Source: Thinopyrum elongatum
Lineage: Eukaryota; Streptophyta; Magnoliopsida; Poales; Poaceae
Direction: 5' to 3'
Assembly (NCBI GenBank): GCA_011799875.1
Contig: CM022303.1
Span: 430,017,108-430,081,107 of the forward strand
DNA: 64,000 nt
In this document: piece after piece, positions 34,152-46,325 of the stretch
Position numbering within the stretch: position 1 is the first letter of the stretch
How the letters are laid out: every line of letters begins with the position of its first letter
Position numbers and translations under genes: made by a program
The notes under the pieces: generated by a model
The model's database searches: none
What the model was told of the DNA's origin: nothing
The model's input: only the letters and a program-made list of their open reading frames with translations

Positions 34152-36096
34152 GAACTCCATCTAGATGCATGCAAGGCATGAGCCTTTCTATGACTAATCC
34201 TTGATATTTCTCTTAAGATGATGATCACATGTCTTGGATCCATACTTGTACCCTTGCATGTTATCTAACCCTTGTAGGTACTTGGATGAGCTCAAATCCA
34301 TGAGATTGCAAGTCACTCACATCATAAGCAATCTCTACATCACCAAGTTTCTACTATATGGTTGTGGAATACAAGGAAGGATGACCTCACTCAACATATC
34401 CTTTGACAATTCCCATATATCAAATTACATGTTTGCCATTTTTGGATACACAAGTGCTCTTCCTTGCAAGACTAACCCATGTAGGAAGATGAACTCAAAA
34501 CTTCTAGTGGTGCTCTCAACCTTTGGTGGACTACATCAACCATGAGCATCCAACACAAGTTCAACTACATGACCAAGATCAACACAACCCAAGGTATGTC
34601 ATTCCATATTAGAGAAGCTTCGACCCAAGTCATGAGTTAAAGCAACTCAACAAGATGTGAATACATCAAAGTGGTTAAACGAAAAATGGTAACCCCATTT
34701 TGAGCTTAAACGATGAGTATGACCTATGATCAAGTGACTTCACTTGACTCCTAAGTCAATATACTCTAACATAGGTGACTTGGTCACCGACCCCTTCTAG
34801 ATGAAGTTCTCCAGTGTTTCTATGTTTTTGTTTGTTGTTTCTGTCTTTGTGTTTCCTTTTATCAAAAAAAACTTCATCTAGATCTCTTCTTTTATGTGTT
34901 TTCCAAATCATTTAGTAAATTCCTTGCAAATAAATCCTTGTGTGATTTTATTTGCCAAGTGAGCTGAGATGACAAAAAGTTTACTCTCTGTTGAACTCGG
35001 TCTCTCCGATTCAAACCTATCGGCCTAACTGAAACACAAGGAATCCTTGTGAATAGATTATCGGTCCAACCGACACGGTCTAACTAGGTTACACCGATCA
35101 GGATCCTCTGTGACTTCGCCAACTCGGTGTAACCGATGAAAACGGATCGGCATTACCGATTTCATTGCTGAAGAAAACTTTTTGCCATTGCATTCTACAC
35201 ATCTTTTCCAGCTCCACCCAATGATTCTTATCTTCTACCCGCATCATAATCTACATGCTGCTTTGAAGCGTGTCTCAAGGACCAAACCTATTTGACTCAT
35301 ACTCCAGAAGTTCCCTTCTTGGAAATTGATGTCAAAGGGGGAGAGAGAGCACATCAAAGCTTATCACATGGGAGAGAAAGCACATCTTATCCTCCCCAGA
35401 TGCTTGTTGTCAATACAGGAGAGAAGCCACATGTCTTCAAGGGGGAAAAGACATGTTCATATTTAGTTGTTTGCACCATTTCTTGCTTTAATGGTTCTTG
35501 CTCTGATTTTCTCTTACCCTACCTTCTCCCATTATCCAATATCAGATTCAGGGGGAGAAAGAGTTCAAATCTAAGGGAAGAAAATCTTTGGAATTCATCG
35601 CATATCTTTAACCTTTGGGGACATGTCCATATCCAAATGGAGTACTAAGTACTCACTCATTACATGTCATCCCAGTCTTGGTACTCTTGTGGTTTCCTGA
35701 ACTTGCTTTATTTAGAGTGTTCTTGTGTTACCTAACCTTGTTTTCTCAAGCTCATCTCTTCCAAAGCCAGCTCAAGACCACAAGGTAAGTATATGCATCA
35801 CACCCATGTGCATGATGATCTCTTGCTGCTACACATATTGTTTGCAAGAAGAATTCATGAACATGTAGGTATACCTATCCTATCTACATCATTTGCTATG
35901 ATGCATATAGCCAAGATACATGTAACTCATTGCTTGCTCTGGCATGCTTATGCATTCACATGTTCTTACCTTCCATCTGTACATGTTTGCATACATGTAG
36001 GGGGAGTCTATGCATGTTACATGTCCTTCCAAAGCTTTACTTGTTATCATGTATATCTTTAATCTAAAGCTTTGATGTATGTTGTCATCAATTACC
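34152..36096 (+). other. Copia spacer between pol and the 3' LTR
   Basis: About 1.9 kb without a long frame. SIRE elements can carry an envelope-like ORF here; none is recognisable. The TCGGT/ACCGA motif typical of this LTR also occurs at 35000-35160. Confidence 0.6.
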
Positions 36097-36110
36097 AAAA
36101 AGGGGGAGAT
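36097..36110 (+). other. Copia polypurine tract
   Basis: AAAAAGGGGGAGAT lies directly before the 3' LTR start at 36111, as expected for plus-strand priming. Confidence 0.85.
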
Positions 36111-36864
36111 TGAAAGCACAAGTGCTTCCTGGGTGATTTTGGTAATTAATGTCAACATATCTCTTGTTGGACTAATATTTTTATCAAGTGCATTTCAGAT
36201 GAGTTCAACAGTGGAGTGGCAACGACAAGAGGATGTGGAACCCCTTCAAAATGCTAAGGACAAAGATTGGCAATGGCTCAAGACTCTTCATTTTCATTTT
36301 ATTGATCCAAGATCACATTGAGTCCATAGGAAAGCCAATACTATTAAAAGGGGATGAGGTGTTGCTTAATGGTCTACTTGCTCAAAGTGCTTAGTGATAT
36401 TTTCTCATTTCCACATATGTCCAAAACCTAAAGTCAAACTCGGCCCCACCGATTTGATCTATCCGGCGTGACCGAGTTCATTTGACATAGCCACTGCCAG
36501 AAACCCTAATCAATTTGGTCACATTGATACGGATCTCGGTCTCATCGAGATGGCCTTGCAAACTCGCTGTTGTCTGTTGCAATTATTTCCGTCCCACTGA
36601 AATGTGCAATCGGACACCGAGTTTGCCTGACCAACTCTCTGTTTGATCATTGCTGAAATTGGTCTCACAGAGTTCGTGCGATCTGTCTCACCGAGATGAG
36701 GTTTTGCCCTAGCCCTAGCACATCTATCCCACCAAGTTGATCTTGTTGGTCCGACCGAGATTCCTAACATTCACATTTTGAACTAAATCGGTCTCATCGA
36801 GTTCTTCTATTCGGTCTGACCGAGTTGGGTAAAAAGTTTGTAATGGTTGGATTTTGTGTGGAGG

Positions 36865-36935
<71 letters not shown>

Positions 36936-37711
36936 CCTCCACCCCCTTCTCCATTTGTGAGAGAGCCATCAGAATGTGCCTACACTTCCACTACTCATTT
37001 TCTGAGAGAGAACCACCTACTCATGTGTTGAGACCAAGAAATTCCAATCCAACCACAAGAATCTTGATCTCTAGCCTTCCCCAACTTGCTTTCCACTCAA
37101 ATCATCTTTCCACCATAGCCAAATCTGTGAGAGAGAGTTGAGTGTTGGGGAGACTATCATTTGAAGCACAAGAGCAAGGAGTTCCTCATCAGCACACCAT
37201 CTATTACCTTCTGGAGAGTGGTGCCTCCTAGATTGGTTAGGTGTCACTTGGGAGCCTCCGTCAAGATTGTGGAGTTGAACCAAGGAGTTTCTAAGGGCAA
37301 GGAGATCGCCTACTTCATGAAGATCTACCAAAGTGAGGCAAGTCCTTCATGGAGGATGTCCATGGTGGGATAGACAAGGTTGCTTCTTCGTGGACCCTTC
37401 GTGGGTGGAGCCCTCCGTGGACTCGCGCAACCGTTACCCTTCGTGGGTTGAAATCTCCATCATCGTGGATGTACGATAGCACCACCTATCAGAACCACGC
37501 CAAAAATCTCTGTGTCTTCATTGCGTTTGCACACTTCAATCCCATCCCTTTACTTTCTTGCAACTAGCATTCTTTACTCTTTCCTCTACTTATACTCTTG
37601 CCATGCTTGCTTGAATTGTGTTGGGAATGTTTAAAATTGTGCTAATCTTCAACCTCAACTTGAAAAACTTAAAAACTGCTACTTTTGCTTATTGAGGGTC
37701 TAATCACCCCG
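36111..37711 (+). repeat. Copia 3' LTR, cut at its end
   Basis: Starts TGAAAGCACAAGTGC and matches the 5' LTR up to GGGTCTAATCA-CCCC near 37710. It then passes directly into the Gypsy LTR at 37712. Confidence 0.9.
36866..36933. repeat. (TA)34 microsatellite inside the Copia 3' LTR
   Basis: 68 bp of uninterrupted TA, where the 5' LTR has only CTACATATACCCC (about 29361-29373). The expansion arose in this LTR copy after insertion, or the 5' copy lost it. Confidence 0.95.
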
Positions 37712-38620
37712 TGTCGGTGCAACAGACCCTGGGTATGTTGCCCTGACTGTGCACAGGCACGGGAACAAGAATATGGCATCAGGCCATGCTAGAGAGCTAG
37801 GGACCAAGATCTTCGAAGGACCGGCATGCAGGACAAGAGGACCAAGATCAAGCTAGAGAAGCAAGATACCACCAGGAGAAATGCCTCCCTTGCCGGGCAA
37901 ACGGGCTTGGCAAGGGCAGAGCCACCCCCGGAAGAAAGCGTCCAAGATGTCCACGCAGGGCCTGCCGGGACTCACGGAGGCAAGAAACACATCATAAACC
38001 ACTCCCCCATGACCCACTTCGTCAATCAGTGCGGTGTCAAGCCGCAAAGTGATTAAGTGGCAGCCATTCGCCACATGGCATCCTCTTTCTACAGTAAAGC
38101 CTAGAGATGACACCCGTCCCGTGATGTGTCAAACAAGCAGGTGTGGAGCTGGCAAAATAAGCCCGGCAAGGCTTGCTGGGCGAACAATGATGTGACATTG
38201 AGCGGCGCATTTAATGTGCTCTGCCAGCCTGCAGAGTTAGGTATGATAGCACTGTTTGCTATCTTATCAGTGCATAATGACTGATTTGCCATTGTGGTGA
38301 CCCCTTAACCTATAAAAGGAGGACCATGGCAACCGTAGAAGGGGTTCGCGAGGTTGTATAGTTGGACACTCATACGCGCGTAGCCACTGCCACCCCTGCC
38401 GGGCAAGTGTACTACGCTCCACCACCATTCTTCCACCATCAATCCACCAAAGCAGGAGTAGGGTTTTACGCCTCGCGGCGGCCCGAACCTGGGTAAAATT
38501 GCTCGTGTGATCCCTGCCGTGCTGCCCCACGCTCCTCTGCTCTTTGCGCAACATGACATTCCCCCTTCCGAACCAGCAAGGGTCCCTTGGTCCAATAGGT
38601 GGCCGTGGTTTCCCACGACA
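37712..38620 (+). repeat. Gypsy 5' LTR
   Basis: 909 bp from TGTCGGTGCAACAGACC to CCCACGACA (TG...CA). Its part 38440-38500 (GCAGGAGTAGGGTTTTACGC, then CCCGAACCTGGGTAA) is the reverse complement of part of the solo LTR at 39848-40850, so both belong to related families. Confidence 0.85.
38311..38318 (+). promoter_or_regulatory. TATA box in the Gypsy LTR
   Basis: TATAAAAG in AACCTATAAAAGGAGG; the likely R region starts about 30 bp downstream. Confidence 0.65.
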
Positions 38621-38624
38621 TCTT

Positions 38625-38643
38625 TGGCGCGCCAGGTAGGGGG
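38625..38643 (+). other. Gypsy primer-binding site
   Basis: TGGCGCGCCAGGTAGGGGG, four bases after the LTR end. It has the usual position and TGG start of a tRNA-complementary site; I do not assign the tRNA. Confidence 0.65.
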
Positions 38644-39847
38644 AGCGCTTGCACGAACCTGAAAGCGTGTGTAGCGCGTCATCTTCATCGCCATCTTCGT
38701 CTTCGATGGCGCCATCAATCATGGCGCCCAAGAAGAAGTCCGGTGTTTCGGCTCAACCGTCCACCTCAAAGGCTCCACCACCCGCAGCTACCAATGCTAC
38801 GGGACGTGCGGAGGCACACGGGGATGTGGACACCGCTAGGGATGTGGTCGAAGCCGGTGGCACCGTCACCATTTCCCCCACGGCCGAAGCAGGAGCAGGA
38901 GACACCGAGGGAGAGCGATATAAGCAACACCCCGACGGCCACGCTCCACGAGGTACGAGTGGGGGACTACTCCATCCACACCTCTTCCTCTCGCCGACGG
39001 GCACAGCCGCAATGATGGCGCTCGGTCTGGAGCGAACCGCCGCCCTCCGGCCGCCCCTGTCACGGGAGCGACCGCTGTGCGTGTGCCTTCCCCTGGGCGA
39101 GTCGACCAAGCCGCTGCACCCGACGGAGCCGCTGGTCCTTAAGCGCCTTCGCCGCGCCACCACACCATCCAGGTGGCCGCCCCGCAACAGCGGGGGGCGA
39201 AGTACTGTCGCCGCCGGCAGCCGAGCGACGGTACGATCTGCATCGTCATCGCCCATGCCGAGCATGGCTACGGTGGCCATGGCGCGGGCTCAGCTGCTAC
39301 TCAGATTCCCGCCAGTAGCTGAGTAGATGGACGAGTGGCGTGCCACCATCCAGAGCTTGCTCGGTTTCACCGAGGCTAGGGGCTCACAGCGAGCTGGCCC
39401 GCCACGGCCTCCCCAAGCGACGACAACAGCTCGTGCTGCTAGTCGTACAGAAGGGGCCACCCCCATGGTGCAGTCCCCGCCACGGCCACCAGCGCGAGCT
39501 CGACAACATCAAGAACCTGATGACGTCTCGATGGCCTCTTCTGACCCTCAAGCACGTCCAGATCGACGGCAAGCCCCGAAGGACAGGCGGAGGGAAGACG
39601 CGCGCATTGTCATTGAGCGACGCCGCGATGACCGCCGCCAGACTGATGGATGCAACGGTCCTAATGTCGATGAGCCTGCGCTCGATATCGGCGGGTGCCT
39701 ACCTTTCGAGGTTGGGTGCCCTGCCTTTACTCGTGAGCTGCGGCAAGTCCGTTGGCCGTCCGTCCGCACGTTCAAGCCAGAGATACCCGAGAAGTATGAT
39801 GGGAGGCTCAACCCCGCAGAGTTTCTGACATCTACACTATTACCGTC

Positions 39848-40850
39848 TGTCGGGGATGAATCCGTGATCACCTATGGGACCCAGGGAAGGACCCCTTTAC
39901 GTTCGGCAGGGAGAGACGGTCGCACGAAGAGCAAATCTAGCGAAGAACACGACAGTGCACGAGAGAGATTTACCCAGGTTTGGGCCGCACGGATGCGTAA
40001 AACCCTACTCCTGCTTTTTTTGGTTTATTATCTGTATGATTGTTCTAGCTCCAGGAGCGCTACAGTACCGAGTAGCTGCGTACAATACTGGAGTTCTCCC
40101 TTTTTCAGTTCCTCCTCCTTCGTTGCCTATGGGCCTCCTTTTATACGCACAAAGGGGTCACCAACAGGTGGCAAACAGTAAAGGTAGAGGTGGAAAGCTG
40201 CTACAGTAAGGCCACTATTACCAGGATGACATGTCCTACCTACCACTGACGGCAGGGGACAAGGGCATTAAATGCCCATGCCTTTGCTGTCCAGATACAT
40301 GTACCCGGACGTCTTGGACGTGGGAAAAGCCTATCCCACCTGCTCCTGCACCGCTAGCTACAGTGCACCGCCGTCTACACAGTGCCCTGCCACACACGCT
40401 TGGAAGGACCCAGAGCGCCACGCTGGCAGAGGCACTGGAGCAGCAGCACAGTGGTACAGTAACGCTTGCCGCGGCAAGACCTTGCCGCACCTGACAGCTT
40501 GGCGCAACCCATAGTTTGCCGTGCAAGGTAACTTGCCGGGGCAAGTACCTTGCCGCAGCCGCTATCTTGCCGCAGCCAATACCTTGCCGCAGCCAAGTAC
40601 TTGCCGGGGGAAGTACCTTGCCGCGGCAAGTACTCTGCTTCAGCAATGCCCAGGCTGGGCCTCAACTGTCCCTCCTGGCAAGCTCCTCTTGCCGGGGCCT
40701 TAACTCTTGCTTTGTATACTTTGTTCTTGAATGGCTTAATAATCTTGAGCTTCTCTCTGGCTGTCCTCCCGCAAGCCTGGCCGCGGGATGCTACTACTGC
40801 CCGTGCACAAGTACGGGGTACTAGGGTACCCCTATTCTAGTACACCGACA
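39848..40850 (-). mobile_element. Solo LTR of a Gypsy, inserted antisense, with perfect 5 bp duplication
   Basis: 1003 bp, TGTCGGGG...CACCGACA, flanked by CCGTC at 39843-39847 and at 40851-40855. A minus-strand TATAAAAGG near 40133-40144 and the blocks shared with the host LTR show it lies in the opposite direction. It has no internal region, so it is the product of LTR-LTR recombination. It carries a minisatellite of CCTTGCCGCAGCCAAGTA-like units at 40490-40650. Confidence 0.93.
40490..40650. repeat. CTTGCCGC minisatellite in the solo LTR
   Basis: About eight units of 17-20 bp of the form CCTTGCCGCAGCCAAGTA, several forming CTTGCCG...CGGCAAG hairpins. The related LTR at 1-608 has a different arrangement of the same core at 350-440 and 525-545. 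Confidence 0.75.
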
Positions 40851-41566
40851 CCGTCCAAGCTGCCGGGGGAAGATATGAGAAGGTACTCGCCAACTACTTT
40901 CCTTTGGCTCTCAAGTCCAATGTGAGGTCTTGGTAGATGCATCTGCCGGAGAACTCCATTTCATCATGGGCTGACCTTTGCAATGAGTTCATTGGCGCCT
41001 TCACTGGCGGCCATCAAGAACCAGGCCGACCCAGCGATTTGCAGCTTCTCCAGCAGAAAGAAGGAGAGACACTCCGGAAGTATTTGCAGAGGTTCAGCAG
41101 AGTCCACAGGAACATCCCAAATATCCATCCGGCAGCTGTGATAGCCGCCTTCCTGTCCAATGTGCGCAACCGCAGGATTCGTTGTACGGTTGCCCAATAC
41201 TGTGAAGGAGCTTTACACCCTGGTGGATAAGTGTGCTCGGATGGAGGAAGGAAGGAAGTTACCCGGAGAGGAGGACTGCATTAATATTGATTCGGAAGAT
41301 GATGATGAATCCACCAGTTAGAAGAAGAGCAAGAAGCGCAATAAGAGGCGCAAGGATAAGGCAGTGATGACTGTTGAAGGATCGAGTACGCCTAGTACCG
41401 GCAAGACAGCCAAGGCTGAAGTCCCCGGCAAGGAAGCTGCCGTGTGCACTGACTGCCGGGAGGCTGCGGCTGCCGAGAAGGCCGGGAAAGGCGATGGGCC
41501 GTATTGCAAGATCCATCGGACCAAGGGCCACGACCTTCAAGAGTGTTATCAGGTTGAGCAGCTTGT

Positions 41567-44500
41567 TGTAACACCCTGGATTTTGCCCTTTTCTTTTTCT
41601 GAGGATTTTCTTGGATTTCTTGATTTGAATTGCTTTTCAGTGGCTATGTGGTTCCAAAACTAGGGAAGATCATGTCTTCCTAGTTTTTATAGTGGCTTGT
41701 CATCCACAAAACCATCCCTAGCTCATGTCATTTTCATCCTAGCCCAAATCCCAATATTGTTTTTCTAGGGAATATTCCTTTTCTATTAAAGGAATTACCC
41801 TATTTGCCCTAGGTTGTGAAGCAACCCATCTTTCTGTCACTCCAAAAATTCCCAAATAATTCTCATAAATTGTTTGGGTCATCTCTTGCTCAAATATGGC
41901 AAAACCCTTCGTTGCCATGTTCAAAGATAATCCTCCAATAATTCTTTTCCTATTCTGCACAAAATGGCACTTTGCAAAGCAAGTGCTATTTACCTTTGCC
42001 CAATTGACCCCAAACTTTTTGGACATCTTTTCCTGTCCATATCATTGCACCATGCCAAAATTCAACTCAACTTGCCTAGTAATTATTACTGAGAAATTTT
42101 TCAAAGTTCCTGTCTGAGGGAAGACATTGTGAAGTACTAGCTAGGCATATCCAAATTAGTTGAACTTTTGCAATATCCTTCATATGATCAAATCATCACT
42201 CTCCACCAAATTTGAGCTCATGTAACTCATTTATGTGAGCCCATCTCCAAATCTTGGTTTCTGGTCAGATTTTCAGTTTGTGAAGCAACCATATTTTATA
42301 TTGCTGCATTTAAGCTGAAACTTTTCCAGGCCATTCTCCTACCCATATCATCTCCCTCCACCAATTTTTGGAGCATTTCCTCTATCCAATTGCCCTGTGT
42401 AATTTTTCCAAGTTTCTGTCCAGAATGAAGCTTTGTGAAGCAAGTGCTAGTTTGGTTCATCCAAATGGCCTAAAACTTTTTGAGCAGCTTCATATCTTCA
42501 AATCATTGAGCCATGCCCAATTTCAGCTCAACTTGCCTCTCATGTGAGTGCAGCTTCATCATCTCTAATTCTGTCCATTAGGGTGGTTTATACAACAAGT
42601 ATCCTTTTTATATATCCTAATGAGCTGCAAATTCTCAAAGAGGATCATCTTAGTGCTTGATCACGCCATGCCAAAGCTCAGCCTCTGCCTCCTCCTAGAT
42701 TTGTCCCCCTGCATCACAAACACCTTGCTGCCACAATGTTTTGGATCAACCTGCAAATCACTTCTTTGCCCCTGGACCGATTTGTTTACTCATTTGAACT
42801 CAGGGTACTAAGGTCCATCTACTGGACATGATGTGGCCGCTCACCTGGCACCGCGTATGCCAGTTCACGCGGTGACCACGGGTCGCGACCAGCCAAACTC
42901 GCACTCTGGCAAGACCTCGGCGCTGTTCCCGTCGTCTCCCTCCTCGTCTCGACCTCAAACCTTGTCTAGTAGCTTCCCCGTGATATACTCAGTCACCCTG
43001 TGCTCTGGCGCCCTCCTATTTCGTTGTCGTTTGCTCTCCGTCGAGCTCGCCCGTGACCTGCCTCCTCTGTCACCTCCATTGGCGTCGAGCTAGAGCTCTC
43101 TAGAGCCTCCCCGAGCCCTACCCTGGCCTATATAAGAGACCCCCGAGTCCTCCCGCTCCTCATCCACTCCTCCCTCGCCTCATTTGCCCTCTGGAGTCGC
43201 CTCGCCGGAGTTCGTCGGTCCTCCTCGGTGGTCGCCGGAGTCCGCTCATTTCCGGCCACCATAGTGCTCCTCTAGCCTCCCCTCCACGTCCATCGAGTCC
43301 CCCTCATCCCACCGAGCTGCCCCACCCCCTTGCCCCCTCGCCGGAGTGGCTGCATCACCGGAGAACCCCGCCGCCCGAAGCTCTCTTTCGCCTCCCTGTC
43401 ACCGCGAGCCCCGTCGCCCCTAGTCCATCCCGGCGCTGGCCGACCCTCTGAATGGGCGCGCTAGGCCCCGCTGCCCCCGCCGGTGGCCTCGGCCCGGCCA
43501 GAGATGGCCGGAGCTGGCCGGCCCAGCGCTACGTCCCTCCACTGCTCCCTCTCTGTTTCATGGGAGAACAGAGGCGAGCGGGAGGTAGAGGACGAGCGCC
43601 CGTGCCCCCTCCCCCTGCGCCTGGACCCCACGTGCCAGCATCTCCCACCCGGGCCCAGGTACTTTAAGTGGACACATTTTTCTTGATATACGTTTTCGTT
43701 AATAGAAAGCGTATTTCTTTCCTCTTGTAAACAAAGTATGTTTTCACTTCTAGGAAGCGTATTTCCATTCTACTTCGGATGAAAGTACGCTTTCTTTAAC
43801 AGAAGACGTATTCTGCCCAAAGGCGCTTTCTGTTTTTTAACCCAGGGCCCGTTGGTGATGAAAAGATTCACAGATAGGTCCCTGATCTTCATCACCTCAT
43901 AACTTTTCAACCGTTGCTCTGATTGAGGTGAAACCAACGCTCACTTCTTCGTCTCGTTGTTGGTAACATTTTCACTAGGTGGTCCCATAGTGAAAATGAC
44001 CATTTTGCCCTTGCCTCTAATCAGCCCCCTTCGAGAGAGAACCGTCCGGCGTGTCATTTCCGCGGCTTCACCGCACTTCTTCCCGGAGTCTCCGTCACCC
44101 CAGGCAAGCTACAACAGCCACTTGCATGATAGTCATGCAGTAGCCTTGGTTTTCAACTTGAATATTTAATAAAAGTTTGACGTTATCTGCCTGCTTGTTT
44201 GCTACTACTGTCGTTGCTTCGGTTTTACTCGTGGATTCGTGTCCACCTTCATGCTATGTTATGATGCATCGTGTTTTCTTGTGCTACTTGCTAGTATCAT
44301 GTTCGTAAGTCATGCTTGGTAGTAGTAATACATGCTGGTAGTAGTGATGTTCTTCGGATGCATGCTTAGTTTGTTATTCAGTACCATTGCTATGCTTGTT
44401 CCGTTGCACCTAGATGGTTACCTGCTCACTTGGTAGTATTCTTGTTATGTTCTTGCATGATATTTATTTATGATGCTAGTGGTCATGCTATGCTCATGTG

Positions 44501-46026
44501 TAGTGTTACGCTCATGCTCGTCAGTATGCCATGCTCAGTTGAATATATGCTTCATTGTTGTTATGCTAGATGATTGGTTATGGTTGCACATCCATGCTTA
44601 TGTTGGTATAATGCTCATGCATTGTAGTTGCATCATGTTATTTTAATATGGCTCAGCTTATTGCATTCAAGTTTAACCGGATAATAATAAACTTGAGCAA
44701 CTGTTGGCTGAGTCATAGTGCCACTGAATCGAGCTGACCAGTGCAACCACATTTGCCTTTATGGGAAGGACCTAACTGGGTCTATTGTCATGCCTCTCGC
44801 CAGTGCCTCCAACGAGGGAAGGTTATGGGCGCGCGCTACCCTGATCAGGTAGGCAGACATAAACCTTGTGTGCCCATTGTTGATGTAAGGATCCTTGTCC
44901 CCGTTTGGGACCGTTTATTGTTTTGCCACGACGGTGGCCATTGATGCCTTTGGTAGGCACGGGGCCACCCATGACTTAGCCCAAAGGGGAGTTGGTCGGA
45001 GTGGCCGGGAGAGTGTCATGGGCAATAGATCGGTTTTGTCGGAACGCCGTTGGTCCACACGTATGGGAGTGCGAGGCCATGGGTTCTGTGGTGTGGGTAT
45101 AGTGTGCTAACCTCTGCAGAGTGTGTGTTAAATCTATCGATAGCCGCGCCCATGGATATGGGCCCAATTCGTAGTTGGTCACACTATGAGCCAACAATAA
45201 TGATAACCTGATTAATAATAACCCCGGTTCGATGATGAGTAAGAGATTGGTTGTGATCGAGAAAGGATCACGAAGGTATCATGGATACCGGAGTTGGTTG
45301 ATCTTTATGTGATCGTGAGATGATCACGGTGGTATCGAGGATACCGATGTTGGTAAGTGATGCATGTGTTGGTTATGAGGTAACCACCAAATAAAAGTAA
45401 GTTGGTGCTTGATATGTTAACCTGTTGCATGTAGCATCATCATGTTCATATGCTCATGCCATGTTAAAGTTGTATCATGTTCAGTTTTGCATGCCATGTT
45501 GTTCTGCTAGTATCATGTTCATGATTGCTTTAACCTGCTAATGCCATGATGTTGTTTGTCTTGACTGCTTTTGGTTTATTGCGAGCTTGCAAGTACATTC
45601 AATGTACTAACCTGGCGTGTCATGCCAGTTTGCAGGTCGTGCCTAGATTGCTTGTTTGTTTGGTGTGGTTCCTGTGTTCACGAGCTAGGATAAATGTTCC
45701 AGCCAGAGTCCCTGCGGATTGGAGTCCATCATCGCCGTTCGTTGTTCCGCTGCCAATAGTTGTTCTGCTGCCAATAGTTCTTCCGCTGCCAGTAGAGATT
45801 CCACTTCCTCGAGTTGTTATGCTGCTTGCATAGAGCAACTGTGGTTGGCGTAGTGTCGTCGTGCTGGTGTTATTCATTGTAATATCGGAGACCTTGTATT
45901 CATATTCGTGCTATAATAGAGAGCTGGTTTGTTCTATGCTAAGCAGTGCTGTATTCCAGAAGACTTCATCTCAATCTCTGGGCTGGAATACGGGGAGTTC
46001 CGGTTTCTCTGAGCCGGGGTGCCACA
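41567..46026 (+). mobile_element. 4.46 kb solo LTR (chromovirus/Sukkula-like) with perfect 5 bp duplication
   Basis: Starts TGTAACACCCTGGATTTTGC, ends GAGCCGGGGTGCCACA, and is flanked by CTTGT at 41562-41566 and 46027-46031. A TATA box (TATATAAG) is at 43129-43136. There is no PBS, polypurine tract or coding region inside, so the whole 4460 bp is one LTR. The part at 44740-45130 and the 3' terminus are diverged homologues of the minus-strand LTR at 52478-55722, showing the same LTR superfamily. LTRs of this size are known from barley Sukkula; the name is inference. Confidence 0.9.
43129..43136 (+). promoter_or_regulatory. TATA box of the large solo LTR
   Basis: GGCCTATATAAGAGACCCC, a strong match, followed by a C-rich leader. 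A solo LTR can still act as a promoter for sequences to its right. Confidence 0.65.
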
Positions 46027-46325
46027 CTTGTCAAGAGGCAAAGAGCTGAGCACGAGAAGCATGACAAGGAAAAGGGTCAGAATGTTGCTGGCGGTAAGGG
46101 TCGTGGCGGTGAAGCAAATCGCCCTGGCAAACTTTTTCGGAACAAAGGAAAACCCGCCAGAGGTCAAGAGAAGGAAGCCTGTGAGATGAGAGTGATGAAG
46201 GGGATGAAGAGGAAACCAGCGAGCAAGAGTTTCAGAAGGCCTCTGATGCCCTGTGCATTGATCGGGGTGCATCCCTGCACACCTCTCACCGCCAACTCAA
46301 ACAGTGGGCGCGTGAGGTCAATGCC

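Larger units (their letters stand above)
28585..37711 (+). mobile_element. Copia retrotransposon, SIRE-type (Maximus/Barbara-like)
   Basis: The 5' LTR (28585-30176), PBS, gag-pol remains, long spacer, polypurine tract and 3' LTR (36111-37711) are all in order. The first 275 aligned LTR bases differ at about eight positions by eye, plus one 21 bp gap. The 3' LTR lacks its last 29 or so bases because the Gypsy at 37712 begins there. TGAAG at 28580-28584 is the expected target duplication, with its partner outside the window. The family assignment rests on general resemblance only. Confidence 0.9.
38706..46230 (+). pseudogene. Gypsy gag, split by two solo LTRs
   Basis: ATG 38706 (MAPSIMAPKKKSGV) opens a GC-rich Ala/Pro-rich N-terminus with likely frame changes. 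The conserved gag core is seen at 39720-39840 (FTRELRQVRWPS, then PEIPEKYDGRLNPAEF). A one-base loss near 39829 shifts the frame just before the first solo LTR. Behind that insertion the core continues at 40856 (QAAGGRYEKVLANYFPLALK), with TAG at 40934-40936, then ENSISSWADLCNEFIGAF and LRKYLQRFSRVHRNIP. A frameshift near 41190 and a TAG near 41320 follow. The Cys/His part (CKIHRTKGHDLQECYQ, about 41505-41552) leads to the second solo LTR, after which gag resumes at 46032 (KRQRAEHEKHDKEKG). Removing the two insertions plus one duplicate of each target site makes the flanks continuous. Confidence 0.8.

Noticed and set aside
34152..36096. Envelope-like ORF in the Copia spacer
   Set aside because: No frame longer than about 120 codons and no signal peptide or membrane pattern of the kind expected.
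36825..37141. Open frames through the TA microsatellite (Tyr-Ile repeats)
   Set aside because: They are translations of the (TA)34 run inside an LTR.
38649..39326. Long overlapping GC-rich frames on both strands
   Set aside because: High GC leaves several frames open; only the plus-strand gag relationship is supported by the element layout.
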